NCBI GenBank assembly: GCA_002439165.1
Contig: DJTE01000033.1
Coordinates: 124,001-188,000 of the forward strand
Source: Chryseobacterium indologenes
GTDB lineage: Bacteria > Bacteroidota > Bacteroidia > Flavobacteriales > Weeksellaceae
Length of the DNA stretch: 64,000 bases
Reading direction: 5' to 3'
The notes below the pieces were generated by a model, which searched no databases, was not told where the DNA came from, and worked only from the letters and a program-made list of their open reading frames with translations. Of the stretch, positions 52,143 to 59,968 are shown one piece after another. Numbering within the stretch: the stretch's first letter is position 1; every line of letters begins with the position of its first letter. The position numbers and the translations under genes were made by a program.

Positions 52143-53085
52143 CCACAAACCGAAGATTCGACGTAATCAAAAGGTTTTTACACTAAAGATTTTTCAAAGA
52201 GACTAGCTGTATGTTGAGAAGAACAAAATCAAAGATTTTTATTGGTTTTGCGGTGTGAAATTTTATCGGAGATAAAACCATTGCGCCCCTTTATACAGTC
52301 TGTAATATAATAATTGCGACCTTGCGTATTCCAACAAAAAACATCTGCCGGATCTGCAAAATCTGCGGGAAATTATTTTAGCCACAAACCAAAGATTCGA
52401 CGTAATCAAAAGGTTTTTACACTAAAGATTTTTCAAAGAGACTAGCTTTATGTTGAGAAGAACAAAATCAAAGATTTTTATGGATTTTGCGGTGTGAAAT
52501 TTTATCGGAGATAAAATCATTGCGCCCTTTTATACAACCTGTAATATAATAATTGCGACCTTGCGTATTCCAACAAAAAAAATCTGCCGGATCTGCAAAA
52601 TCTGCGGGAAATTATTTTAGCCACAAACCAAAGGTTCGACGTAATCAAAAGGTTTTTACACTAAAGATTTTTCAAAGAGACTAGCTTTATGTTGAGAAGA
52701 ACAAAATCAAAGATTTTTATTGATGTTGTAGTGTGAAATTTTATCGGAGATAAAATCATTGCGCCCTTTTATACAACCTGTAATATAATAATTGCGACCT
52801 TGCGTATTCCAACAAAAAAATCTGCCGAATCTGCAAAATCTGCGGGAAATTATTTTAGCCACAAACCAAAGGTTCGACGTAGTCAAAAGGTTTTTACACT
52901 AAAGATTCTTTTAAGAGACAAACTTTATGTTGAGAAGAACAAAATCAAAGATTTTTATTGATGTTGTAGTGTGAAATTTTATCGGAGATAAAACCATTGC
53001 GCCCTTTTATACAACCTGTAATATAATAATTGCGACCTTGCGTATTCCAACAAAAAAATCTGCCGGATCTGCGAGAATTTTAAAC
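52143..53085 (+). repeat. Tandem array of four ~239-bp units
   Basis: Units begin CCACAAAC at 52143, 52382, 52621 and 52859 (periods 239, 239, 238). Each contains GATTCGACGTAATCAAAAGG or a one-base variant, TTTTTACACTAAAGATT, ATGTTGAGAAGAACAAAATC, AAATTTTATCGGAGATAAAA, TGTAATATAATAATTGCGAC and CTTGCGTATTCCAACAAAAA, ending in a TCTGCCGGATCTGC-type stretch. Periods not divisible by three and no shared open frame: non-coding. The last unit ends in a shortened GCGAGAATTTT tail. Confidence 0.88.
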
Positions 53086-53118
53086 CATAAGATCTGTGAA
53101 CTTGTGTGAAATAGAAAA

Positions 53119-53157
53119 CTGCAAATCCATGAGATTAAAGTTCTCACAAATTTGCAG
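53119..53157 (-). terminator. Terminator of the flavodoxin-RidA gene
   Basis: CTGCAAAT and ATTTGCAG close a stem with an inner GAGA/TCTC pairing; on the minus strand it is followed by TTTTCTATTTC. 26 bp after the stop codon. Confidence 0.65.
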
Positions 53158-53182
53158 ATGATTTTTAAAATATCGGCAGGAG

Positions 53183-54325
53183 TTATTCCACTTCAAAAAC
53201 AGCCTGTATTTCTACCGAAGAATTGACAGGAATAGAAGAAGCTCCCAGCGTAGCTCTTGCATGTTTTCCTTTTTCGCCGAATACTTCTACGGTAAGATCG
53301 GAAGCAGCATTCATAAGATCGGCATGTTTGGTATAATCGTCTTTGGTATTGAAAATTCCGGTCAGCTGCACACATTGCTTTACCTTGTTGAGATCTCCGC
53401 CCACGGCATCTTTCAGTACTGCAATGACGTTCATCATGGTGGCTTTTGTGGCTTCTTTTACCTGCTCTTCATTCACATCAACCCCTAATTTTCCGGGATA
53501 AAGAATTTTCCCTTCTTTTAAGGCTACCTGATTGATGAATACCAGATTTCCGGAACGGACAAAAGGTTTGTAATTTCCGGCCGGCTTAGGTACCTGTGGC
53601 AGCATAATATTTTTAGCCTTTATCGTGGTATTGATATCCTCTAACACAGGTTTTGATATTGCACTAAGCTTTTTAGTAAAGGTTCCTTTCAGCGCCAAAG
53701 CAGTTTTAGCAAAATTTCTTCCCTGGAGTTCAGCCAGAATACGTTCGTCTTTTGTAGGTCTTTCCACATCTTTTAAAGAAGCCATGCTGGTAATTCCAAG
53801 CACACTGTTTCCCTGGGGTATGGTTTTATTCATATTCTCATATCCTCTGATTCCGTTGGAAACCAATACCATCCCGTGAACTGCCAGACTGTTCCAGAAG
53901 GCCTGTAATGCGAGTTCTTTTCCGGCACCGCTTCCGGCAGACATAAATACGGCTGCGGGCATTCCTTCAAGGGCGTGATTCGTCCATAAATTAACGGTTT
54001 TAGACAGAAATTCGCTCATTCCTGTACTTATATTTCCAAAATAAACAGGAGATCCGAAAACGATCCCGTCGTAGGAAGGCAGTTCATCTACTGCTGCTAT
54101 GGGAATATTCTTTAATTTTGGATGGGGAGATTCTTTAACCTGCTTGATGACTGCTGAAGCATTTCCGCTGCTTTCAATACCGGATGCTATTTCTTTTGCC
54201 AGCTCATATGTTCCTCCGTTATCCGAATGAATGAGAACCAATATGCCGGCTTTTTGATTTTGTGCCATGATGGTGGTGGTTTTTAGTAATAGAATGAATA
54301 CAAAAAGCGTACTTAATTTTTTCAT
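53183..54325 (-). CDS. Exported flavodoxin-fold/RidA fusion protein
   Basis: 380 residues. A signal peptide (MKKLSTLFVFILLLKTTTIMAQ) is followed by an NAD(P)H:quinone-type flavodoxin domain (about 25-200: LVLIHSDNGGTYELAKEIA, phosphate loop; SPVYFGNISTGMSEFL; SAGSGAGKELAL). A linker (205-245) leads to a complete RidA/YjgF domain (about 250-380: GNLVFINQVAL, HARATLGASSIPVNSSVEI). The fusion is unusual, since both domains are normally separate and cytoplasmic. An internal ATG at residue 20 would give a cytoplasmic form. Divergent from an AraC regulator at 54391, its likely controller. Confidence 0.88.
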   Translation of the reverse strand: MKKLSTLFVFILLLKTTTIMAQNQKAGILVLIHSDNGGTYELAKEIASGIESSGNASAVIKQVKESPHPKLKNIPIAAVDELPSYDGIVFGSPVYFGNISTGMSEFLSKTVNLWTNHALEGMPAAVFMSAGSGAGKELALQAFWNSLAVHGMVLVSNGIRGYENMNKTIPQGNSVLGITSMASLKDVERPTKDERILAELQGRNFAKTALALKGTFTKKLSAISKPVLEDINTTIKAKNIMLPQVPKPAGNYKPFVRSGNLVFINQVALKEGKILYPGKLGVDVNEEQVKEATKATMMNVIAVLKDAVGGDLNKVKQCVQLTGIFNTKDDYTKHADLMNAASDLTVEVFGEKGKHARATLGASSIPVNSSVEIQAVFEVE

Positions 54326-54347
54326 TTTGAGTAATATATTGATGGTA

Positions 54348-54379
54348 CAAAATTAGCATTGTCGTTTTTATTAAATTTG
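54348..54379. promoter_or_regulatory. Divergent -7 boxes for the flavodoxin-RidA and AraC genes
   Basis: TAATTTTG on the minus strand (54348-54355) and TAAATTTG on the plus strand (54372-54379), 16 bp apart. The AraC start codon at 54391 is only 11 bp after its -7 box, so its leader is at most a few bases. Confidence 0.65.
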
Positions 54380-54390
54380 CCAAAAAATAT

Positions 54391-55194
54391 ATGCAGAACG
54401 ACAATATCAAATGCGGCTTAACAGAACATATCCAAAGCAGTTTTGTAGACAGTATTGAAAAAGAAGCCTATGTATGGTGTGAAAAAGACTGGAAACATGA
54501 TGATTATGACCACACCCACAACCGGGCACAGCTTACATTTGTAGAAGAAGGGTATCAATATTTTCATATCGACCAGAAGATCTACCTGGTTCCTCAGCAT
54601 CATGTCATCTGGATCCCTTCCTGGAAAGCCCACCGGATTACCTCGGAAGCAAAAACGGTACACTTAATGGTCTTTTTATTTAAGTCGGTTTTCAAGGAAG
54701 ATTTTTATAAGAATGTTCATGTTTTCGCTGTTCCTCCGGTTTTGAAGGAAATGCTTTTGTATGGTTCTAAATGGAATCAGTTACTGGTTGAAGATGAAGA
54801 GCAGGATCTGTTTTTTAAAGCGATTTTAAAAAGTCTTCCTAACTTCTGCAAAGAAAGTTCTTATCTGGAAATTCCTGTTCCTGCAGATATAAGATTGATT
54901 CCTGTGTGCGAGCATATCAATTTAAATTTCAGATACAGCCTGGATACCGGTTTACTTGCAGAAAAAGCACAGATGTCTGTTCGCTCGCTCCAGAGAAATT
55001 TTAAAAACGAAACAGGAATAACGCTTCAGAAATACCATCAGTTGGTTCGTATTTTAAAGAGTATCGAACTGCTGGACACCGGACAGTATACATTAAGCCA
55101 GATCGCTTATAAAACAGGATACCAGAGCCTGTCAGCTTTTACAGCTTCTTACCAGGCGATGATGAAGTCCAGGCCGAAAATCCGGAAAAATTAA
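54391..55194 (+). CDS. AraC-family regulator with cupin domain
   Basis: 267 residues: N-terminal cupin (about 38-110, DHTHNRAQLTFVEEGYQYF, HHVIWIPSWKAH) that would bind a small ligand, and a C-terminal AraC HTH pair (YSLDTGLLAEKAQMSVRSLQ and TLSQIAYKTGYQSLSAFTAS). Divergent from the flavodoxin-RidA gene. Its stop codon overlaps that of the converging TauE gene by four bases (55191-55194). Confidence 0.9.
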   Translation: MQNDNIKCGLTEHIQSSFVDSIEKEAYVWCEKDWKHDDYDHTHNRAQLTFVEEGYQYFHIDQKIYLVPQHHVIWIPSWKAHRITSEAKTVHLMVFLFKSVFKEDFYKNVHVFAVPPVLKEMLLYGSKWNQLLVEDEEQDLFFKAILKSLPNFCKESSYLEIPVPADIRLIPVCEHINLNFRYSLDTGLLAEKAQMSVRSLQRNFKNETGITLQKYHQLVRILKSIELLDTGQYTLSQIAYKTGYQSLSAFTASYQAMMKSRPKIRKN

Positions 55195-56225
55195 ATTTCA
55201 AATTTGGTAAGTTTTCCGTTTTTATAGCAGTAAAACTCATACGCAGGCTCTTTTCTGAACATAAAAACCTTTTCAAGGTGTATTCTGTCATAATGAGGTT
55301 CTAGCTGTAAATATTTTTCCTTAAGCGGACCCGGCAGTTCATCCGGCTTTACAGGTCTTTCCACTTCAAAACCGTCATCGAATGCGAATTCAACAACAAA
55401 ATCGGTTTTCCGCCATGAGATCACAGATTCTGATTCTCCACTATGCCCGGCAGATGAAAAAGCAATCTGATCTTCTTTTATTATTTTATCTGAGGTTCCA
55501 ACGAAAAGCGTTATTCCTGAGATTACCATGGCTCCATATCCTATCTTTTTAAACATCACTTCACTTAAATACGGAAGAATATACTGTATGGTATAGGAAG
55601 AAACAATTGCCGCCAGAGCAATAGCCAGCCCAAACCACAACGCTTTTCCTGAATATAAACCAAGTGAAAGATAGATAATCAGTTTGATGAAATGAAGGAA
55701 TACCTCATTGGCTGCCCTTGTTGCTACTATTTCTTCTTTTTTTAAGCCAAAACGCAGGTAAAAACGGTTAAAAAGCAACCCGATAGCTCCTGTAATACCG
55801 GAAACAAAGCCTGCACAAAATCCTATCAGGGCCAGGGCTGCCGATGGATAAGGCTTCTGAATCTCCTGCTCTGTTTTTTTTGCCCTGAACAGTTCCGGAA
55901 CATTGGCCATCAGAAAAAAAGCGACAATCAGCTGCAGATAGTTAGGATTGACATATTTGATGAGCCACGCTCCTACTAAAACAGCAGGAATAGAAAAAGG
56001 AACAAACCAGAAAAAAATTCTCCATCTGATGTGTTTTTTAAAAACAGCGATGCGGGACAGCGAACTCGTAAAAGTTCCCACCGTAAGCGAGAACGGGACT
56101 GAAGAGCCAGGAAGCATCATATTCAGGATCGGAATCAGAATGAGACTGGCACCTCCCCCACAGATGGTACTGATCCAGAAAGCAACGATAGTAGCCAGAA
56201 AAAGCAGAACAATGTAAACAACCAT
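55191..56225 (-). CDS. TauE/SafE-type membrane exporter with extra C-terminal soluble domain
   Basis: 344 residues. About eight membrane helices (to residue ~245) with STICGGGASLILIPILNM near the start and GFVSGITGAIGLLFN at mid-length, the duplicated GGG/G-x-T-G pattern of TauE/SafE sulfite exporter proteins. The last ~95 residues are soluble (HSGESESVISWRKTDFVVEF; LEPHYDRIHLEKVFMF), an addition not part of the core family. Ten bases downstream of the PAP2 gene, so co-transcribed with it. Confidence 0.85.
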   Translation of the reverse strand: MVVYIVLLFLATIVAFWISTICGGGASLILIPILNMMLPGSSVPFSLTVGTFTSSLSRIAVFKKHIRWRIFFWFVPFSIPAVLVGAWLIKYVNPNYLQLIVAFFLMANVPELFRAKKTEQEIQKPYPSAALALIGFCAGFVSGITGAIGLLFNRFYLRFGLKKEEIVATRAANEVFLHFIKLIIYLSLGLYSGKALWFGLAIALAAIVSSYTIQYILPYLSEVMFKKIGYGAMVISGITLFVGTSDKIIKEDQIAFSSAGHSGESESVISWRKTDFVVEFAFDDGFEVERPVKPDELPGPLKEKYLQLEPHYDRIHLEKVFMFRKEPAYEFYCYKNGKLTKFEI

Positions 56226-56235
56226 GATATGATGT

Positions 56236-57024
56236 TTAAAAGTTTTTCACCAGTCCTATTCCAACATTTCCTTTCTGGTAGTAAGGCATGATCATCGTCC
56301 GGGATCTTTCCTTTTTCCCACCTAAAAGATTATTGATTTTAGGGTACAGCCAATAGGCCAGTTCCGTAGACAAGATCCCGAATCCGGCTCCGCCAATCAC
56401 ATCCCCAAACCAGTGTTTGTTATTCAGCATTCTGTAAACTCCTGTAAACACTGCGAGTGAATATCCTGAAACACCCAGCCAGAAATTGGTATCCTTATAT
56501 TCGCGAAACATAAACTGTGCAGAAGCAAAGGCCATTGCGGTATGTCCGGAAGGAAAAGACAGCCGGTTGGAGCCGTCCGGTCTTTCTTCTTTGGTGATAT
56601 GTTTTAAAGGAAGCATAAATGCGGAAGAGATCAGCAGAGAAGTTCCGTAAATAATACTTCTGTCCCGGAAGTTATGTTTTCCTTCTACTCCGAATGCATT
56701 CAATCCGTAAACCAATGCTGCGGGAGCAAACTGAGTGTAATTATCCAGCCTGATATGGTCTGGTTTGTGTTCACTGATCTCATACTGGGTAGAGGAATTC
56801 AGCTGCTTTAAACCACTGACTCCCAGACTTGCAAATCCATAGGAAATAAATACAGCCGGAATAATAAGCTTTTTATAGCTGAACTGATGGGTTTTGTCTG
56901 CCGGAAGAACCTCATCCTGAACGAGGGTGCTGTCCTGAACTGTTGCGACAGCTAAACTGTCCTGTGCATGAACCTGCTGAAAGCTTACCCAGATAAACAG
57001 TAAGCCTGAAATGAAACCTTTCAT
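56236..57024 (-). CDS. PAP2-family phosphatase
   Basis: 262 residues with a signal-like N terminus and phosphatase motifs KEERPDGS (motif 1, truncated K-x6-R-P form), PSGHTAMAF (motif 2) and YRMLNNKHWFGDVIGGA (SRxxxxxHxxxD, motif 3). An exported lipid or undecaprenyl-pyrophosphate type phosphatase; lipid A phosphatases also belong here. Promoter carries a 23-bp site shared with the adjacent response regulator gene, so it is probably the target of that two-component system. Confidence 0.88.
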   Translation of the reverse strand: MKGFISGLLFIWVSFQQVHAQDSLAVATVQDSTLVQDEVLPADKTHQFSYKKLIIPAVFISYGFASLGVSGLKQLNSSTQYEISEHKPDHIRLDNYTQFAPAALVYGLNAFGVEGKHNFRDRSIIYGTSLLISSAFMLPLKHITKEERPDGSNRLSFPSGHTAMAFASAQFMFREYKDTNFWLGVSGYSLAVFTGVYRMLNNKHWFGDVIGGAGFGILSTELAYWLYPKINNLLGGKKERSRTMIMPYYQKGNVGIGLVKNF

Positions 57025-57057
57025 GAGTATACGGTATCTTTTGTATTAATGATGCCG

Positions 57058-57091
57058 CAAAATTGCACTTCAATTTAGAAGAAATTCTGAA
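57058..57091 (-). promoter_or_regulatory. Promoter and response-regulator site of the PAP2 gene
   Basis: Minus-strand CAATTTTG (57058-57065, one mismatch to the -7 consensus) and, 11 bp from it, the 23-mer at 57069-57091 (plus strand TTCAATTTAGAAGAAATTCT and onward). It is identical at 22 of 23 bases to the site at 59207-59229 with the same offset to the -7 box. Confidence 0.7.
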
Positions 57092-57093
57092 TT

Positions 57094-58380
57094 TTAAAAG
57101 ATAATACGGAAAATGTGAAAATTATTTTTAAAATCATAGGAAATATCCCAGTTATGGCGGACGCAGATCTCTTTGATAATGGCTAATCCCAGGCCGCTTC
57201 CCAAACTGTCTGTGGAAGACCTTGAAAATCTTTTGAAAAGACTGTTTTTATTCAGTTCAGCGGTTCCGGAATTTGAAATTTCCAGCGATGTTTCTGATAA
57301 TTTTATATGTACATTTCCTCCTGCTTCCGTATGTCTTACCGCATTCACCAGAAGATTGCTGACCAGGGTTTCTGTAAGCGTTCTGTTTCCGGAAATCTCT
57401 ATTCCGTTTTCAATTTCTTGCTGTACAGAAATATTTTTCTGCTCAAAATGTTCCTCAAATACAGCCGCATACTGTGTGATGATTTCACTGACTGGCAGCT
57501 TTTCATTACCGGCAAACTGCTGGTTTTCAATTTTGGCAAGCAGCAGCAGGTTTTTATTGATCCTGGAACTTCTTGCCAGCGTTTTATTAAGATCTTCAAT
57601 GATCTGATATTGCTGTTTCGTCATATTTTCATCCTGAATAAGCACGTCAAGTTTATTCTGAAGGATGGCTAGCGGAGTCTGCAATTCATGGGATGCATTT
57701 TCTGTAAATTCTTTCTGGGTTTTATATACCGAAATATTATGATCAATAAGCTTTGAAAGAGCCTGATTCAATTCTTCAAATTCTTTAATATCAGTTTTCT
57801 CAAAACCGATTCTCTCTCCGCTGCTGAGATCGAAAGACTTCAACCGGTTGAGTGTATTATGGAAAGGCTTCCATACTGTATTGGAAAGCCTCCTGTTCAG
57901 AATTAAAAGCCCGATAACAATTACAATAAAGAAAAACAGTGTGGTAAAGGCGATTACCATAACGGTTTCATGACTTTCTTCCACATTGGTTTCTACGGAG
58001 AAAAGATAAGCTTGATTTTTAATATAAACTACTGTTTTCAGACATCTGAAACGCTCTGATTCCGGTTCTGAAGTGTAGGGTTTCTTTTTCTCTACGGTAA
58101 AAAACACATCTTTTTTCGGTGCATTGAACGGAATCTTTTCAATGTCGGTGCCCGGCTGAATTGTATTCCATAAGGCAACACTTTTTTCCAGTTCCTCGTC
58201 CGGGAGATTGAGTTGATTCAGCTCATACGCTGATTTTTCTGCAATAATTTTATTGTGTTCATCCAGCTCACTGATCCAGATACTGTCTACTACCCAATAG
58301 TACACAGGAATACTGACCGCTAAAATAATCAGCACATAGATCAGGAACGGTTTGGTGGTTTTGGCTAATAGAGGTTTCAA
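57094..58380 (-). CDS. Sensor histidine kinase (EnvZ/QseC-like layout)
   Basis: 428 residues. Two membrane helices (about 12-34 and 145-168) enclose a periplasmic domain of about 110 residues with no known fold. HAMP-like linker, then HisKA with phosphoacceptor His231 in ENASHELQTPL, and an ATPase domain with VSNLLVNAVRH, GSGLGLAIIKEI and a weak G1 box (LEISNSGTAELN, lacking the usual DxGxG). Partner of the response regulator at 58514, 133 bp apart. Confidence 0.9.
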   Translation of the reverse strand: MKPLLAKTTKPFLIYVLIILAVSIPVYYWVVDSIWISELDEHNKIIAEKSAYELNQLNLPDEELEKSVALWNTIQPGTDIEKIPFNAPKKDVFFTVEKKKPYTSEPESERFRCLKTVVYIKNQAYLFSVETNVEESHETVMVIAFTTLFFFIVIVIGLLILNRRLSNTVWKPFHNTLNRLKSFDLSSGERIGFEKTDIKEFEELNQALSKLIDHNISVYKTQKEFTENASHELQTPLAILQNKLDVLIQDENMTKQQYQIIEDLNKTLARSSRINKNLLLLAKIENQQFAGNEKLPVSEIITQYAAVFEEHFEQKNISVQQEIENGIEISGNRTLTETLVSNLLVNAVRHTEAGGNVHIKLSETSLEISNSGTAELNKNSLFKRFSRSSTDSLGSGLGLAIIKEICVRHNWDISYDFKNNFHIFRIIF

Positions 58381-58513
58381 AAGTTCTGTTTTAGTTTTAA
58401 AATTGTAATGATTCTTGTGAATAAGGCAGGGGTCAGATAGCTACGATGCGAATACGATGCGATTCATCATTCACATACGAAGTAACATTGACGATTCACA
58501 TTCTGATGTTCTC

Positions 58514-59191
58514 CTATTCCCCGCTCCATTTATATCCTATTCCATACACCGTTTTCAGGTAATGCATACTGCCTGCCTCATAGAGCTTTTTCTTAAGATT
58601 CTTTACGTGGGCATATACAAAATCATGATTGTCCAGCATATCTGCAAAATCTCCGGAAAGGTGTTCTGCCAGAGCACTTTTAGAGATCACTTTATTTTTA
58701 TTTCCGATAAAATACAGCAGAAGGTCAAATTCTTTTTTCGTGAGAACCACTGATGTATCATTTACCACAACCGTTTTTGCCAGGAGATCGATCTGTATCT
58801 CATTCTGAATGATTGTGTTGGTACTTCCAAAGTGCTTTCTCCGGATCACTGAATAAATTCTTGCTGAAAGTTCAGATAAATGAAATGGCTTGGTCAGATA
58901 ATCATCAGCTCCTGTCTGCAGCCCTTCTATTTTGTCTTCCAGTGAATTTTTTGCTGAAATAATGATGACCCCTTCCTGTTTATTATCTTTTTTGAGTTCT
59001 TCCAGAATCTTCATGCCGTTTCCGTCCGGAAGGGAAATATCCAGAAGAATACAGTCGTAACTGAAACTTTTGATCTTTTCAAAAGCCTCTCCGAACGTAC
59101 GTGCAAATTCACACAAATAGTTTTCTTCCGAAAGATAAGCGGCAATACTTTGAGCCAGTTCAGGTTCGTCTTCTATGATCAGGATTTTCAT
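58514..59191 (-). CDS. OmpR/PhoB-family response regulator
   Basis: 225 residues. Receiver: EDEP (8-10), Asp51 in LLDISLPDG, Lys101 in LTKPF. C-terminal winged helix (about 130-225) with LTKKEFDLLLYF and VYGIGYKWSGE. Its ATG at 59191 follows TACCTTTG and the 23-bp site shared with the PAP2 gene. Together with the kinase it forms an autoregulated system; predicted direct target is the PAP2-TauE operon. Confidence 0.93.
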   Translation of the reverse strand: MKILIIEDEPELAQSIAAYLSEENYLCEFARTFGEAFEKIKSFSYDCILLDISLPDGNGMKILEELKKDNKQEGVIIISAKNSLEDKIEGLQTGADDYLTKPFHLSELSARIYSVIRRKHFGSTNTIIQNEIQIDLLAKTVVVNDTSVVLTKKEFDLLLYFIGNKNKVISKSALAEHLSGDFADMLDNHDFVYAHVKNLKKKLYEAGSMHYLKTVYGIGYKWSGE

Positions 59192-59195
59192 TCAG

Positions 59196-59229
59196 CAAAG
59201 GTAATATTCAATTTTGAAGAAATTCTGAA
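59196..59229 (-). promoter_or_regulatory. Promoter and autoregulatory site of the response regulator gene
   Basis: TACCTTTG (59196-59203, exact -7 box, minus strand). Eleven bp from its start lies the 23-mer at 59207-59229 (plus strand TTCAATTTTGAAGAAATTCT and onward), which overlaps the -33 region. Confidence 0.75.
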
Positions 59230-59263
59230 TGAAGATACTAAAGATTATCGGAATAATATTCAG

Positions 59264-59920
59264 TCAGGGTGTTTCATTGTGAGCCATATCGACAGGTTTG
59301 GACTCGGGAGAACCTTTTTCCCGGAGCCATATGGACAGAATAACGATGGAAGCCACAGCCAGAAACTCGCTTTGCCAGTTCTGAAAAGATTCAAACCAGA
59401 ACCTTGATTCTGAAATATACTGTACAGCAGAAATTTCCGGTTCGTTTTTAGAGATCTGTTCTTCGTTGTAATCTTTAAGACTTCCGTAGAAATGCATCCC
59501 GAAACTTGCCAGAAACAAAACGGCAAAAGCAATTGAAAGGGAATGTTGATAAATGTTGAGCCAGATACCGCCCTTTTTAACCGGCCACGGAGCTTTGGAA
59601 TGGACCTTAGGCTCACGGTCTACTTCTTCTTTCTTCTCAAGAGATTTGGATTCGCTGGAGCCTTTCTGTCTCAGGGAAACAGTCAGCAGAATATAAAGCA
59701 TCATCTGGAGGAATTCACTTTCCCAGTTTTCAAAGGTAGCCTGTATAAAGTGTCCGCTGTGCATATATTCACCAAGAGACAGCATGGATCGGCCAAGTTC
59801 TGCAAGTTCTTTATTTTCGGTCTTCCAGCCGGTTAAAAATTGTCCCACAAGGCAGGAAATCATCAGAACAAGTAAAACGATGCTTAAACTGTTGCGGTAA
59901 AAAAAACGTTTAGCAGCCAT
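59264..59920 (-). CDS. DUF6766-like membrane protein with internal duplication
   Basis: 218 residues. Two halves are clearly related: NSLSIVLLVLMISCLVGQF with FENWESEFLQMM and LRQKGSSESK, against HSLSIAFAVLFLASFGMHF with FQNWQSEFLAVA and LREKGSPESK. Four membrane helices with two reentrant (F)xNWxSEF loops. The repeat and the NW(E/Q)SEF motif match the DUF6766 family, of unknown function. Confidence 0.82.
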   Translation of the reverse strand: MAAKRFFYRNSLSIVLLVLMISCLVGQFLTGWKTENKELAELGRSMLSLGEYMHSGHFIQATFENWESEFLQMMLYILLTVSLRQKGSSESKSLEKKEEVDREPKVHSKAPWPVKKGGIWLNIYQHSLSIAFAVLFLASFGMHFYGSLKDYNEEQISKNEPEISAVQYISESRFWFESFQNWQSEFLAVASIVILSIWLREKGSPESKPVDMAHNETP

Positions 59921-59968
59921 GATCTGTTTTTAGGGTTAAAAAACTTAATTAATCTGAGGTATAGTTAA

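Noticed and set aside
52143..53085. CRISPR-like array
   Set aside because: The units are ~239 bp and nearly identical throughout, with no short repeat and variable spacer pattern and no cas gene.
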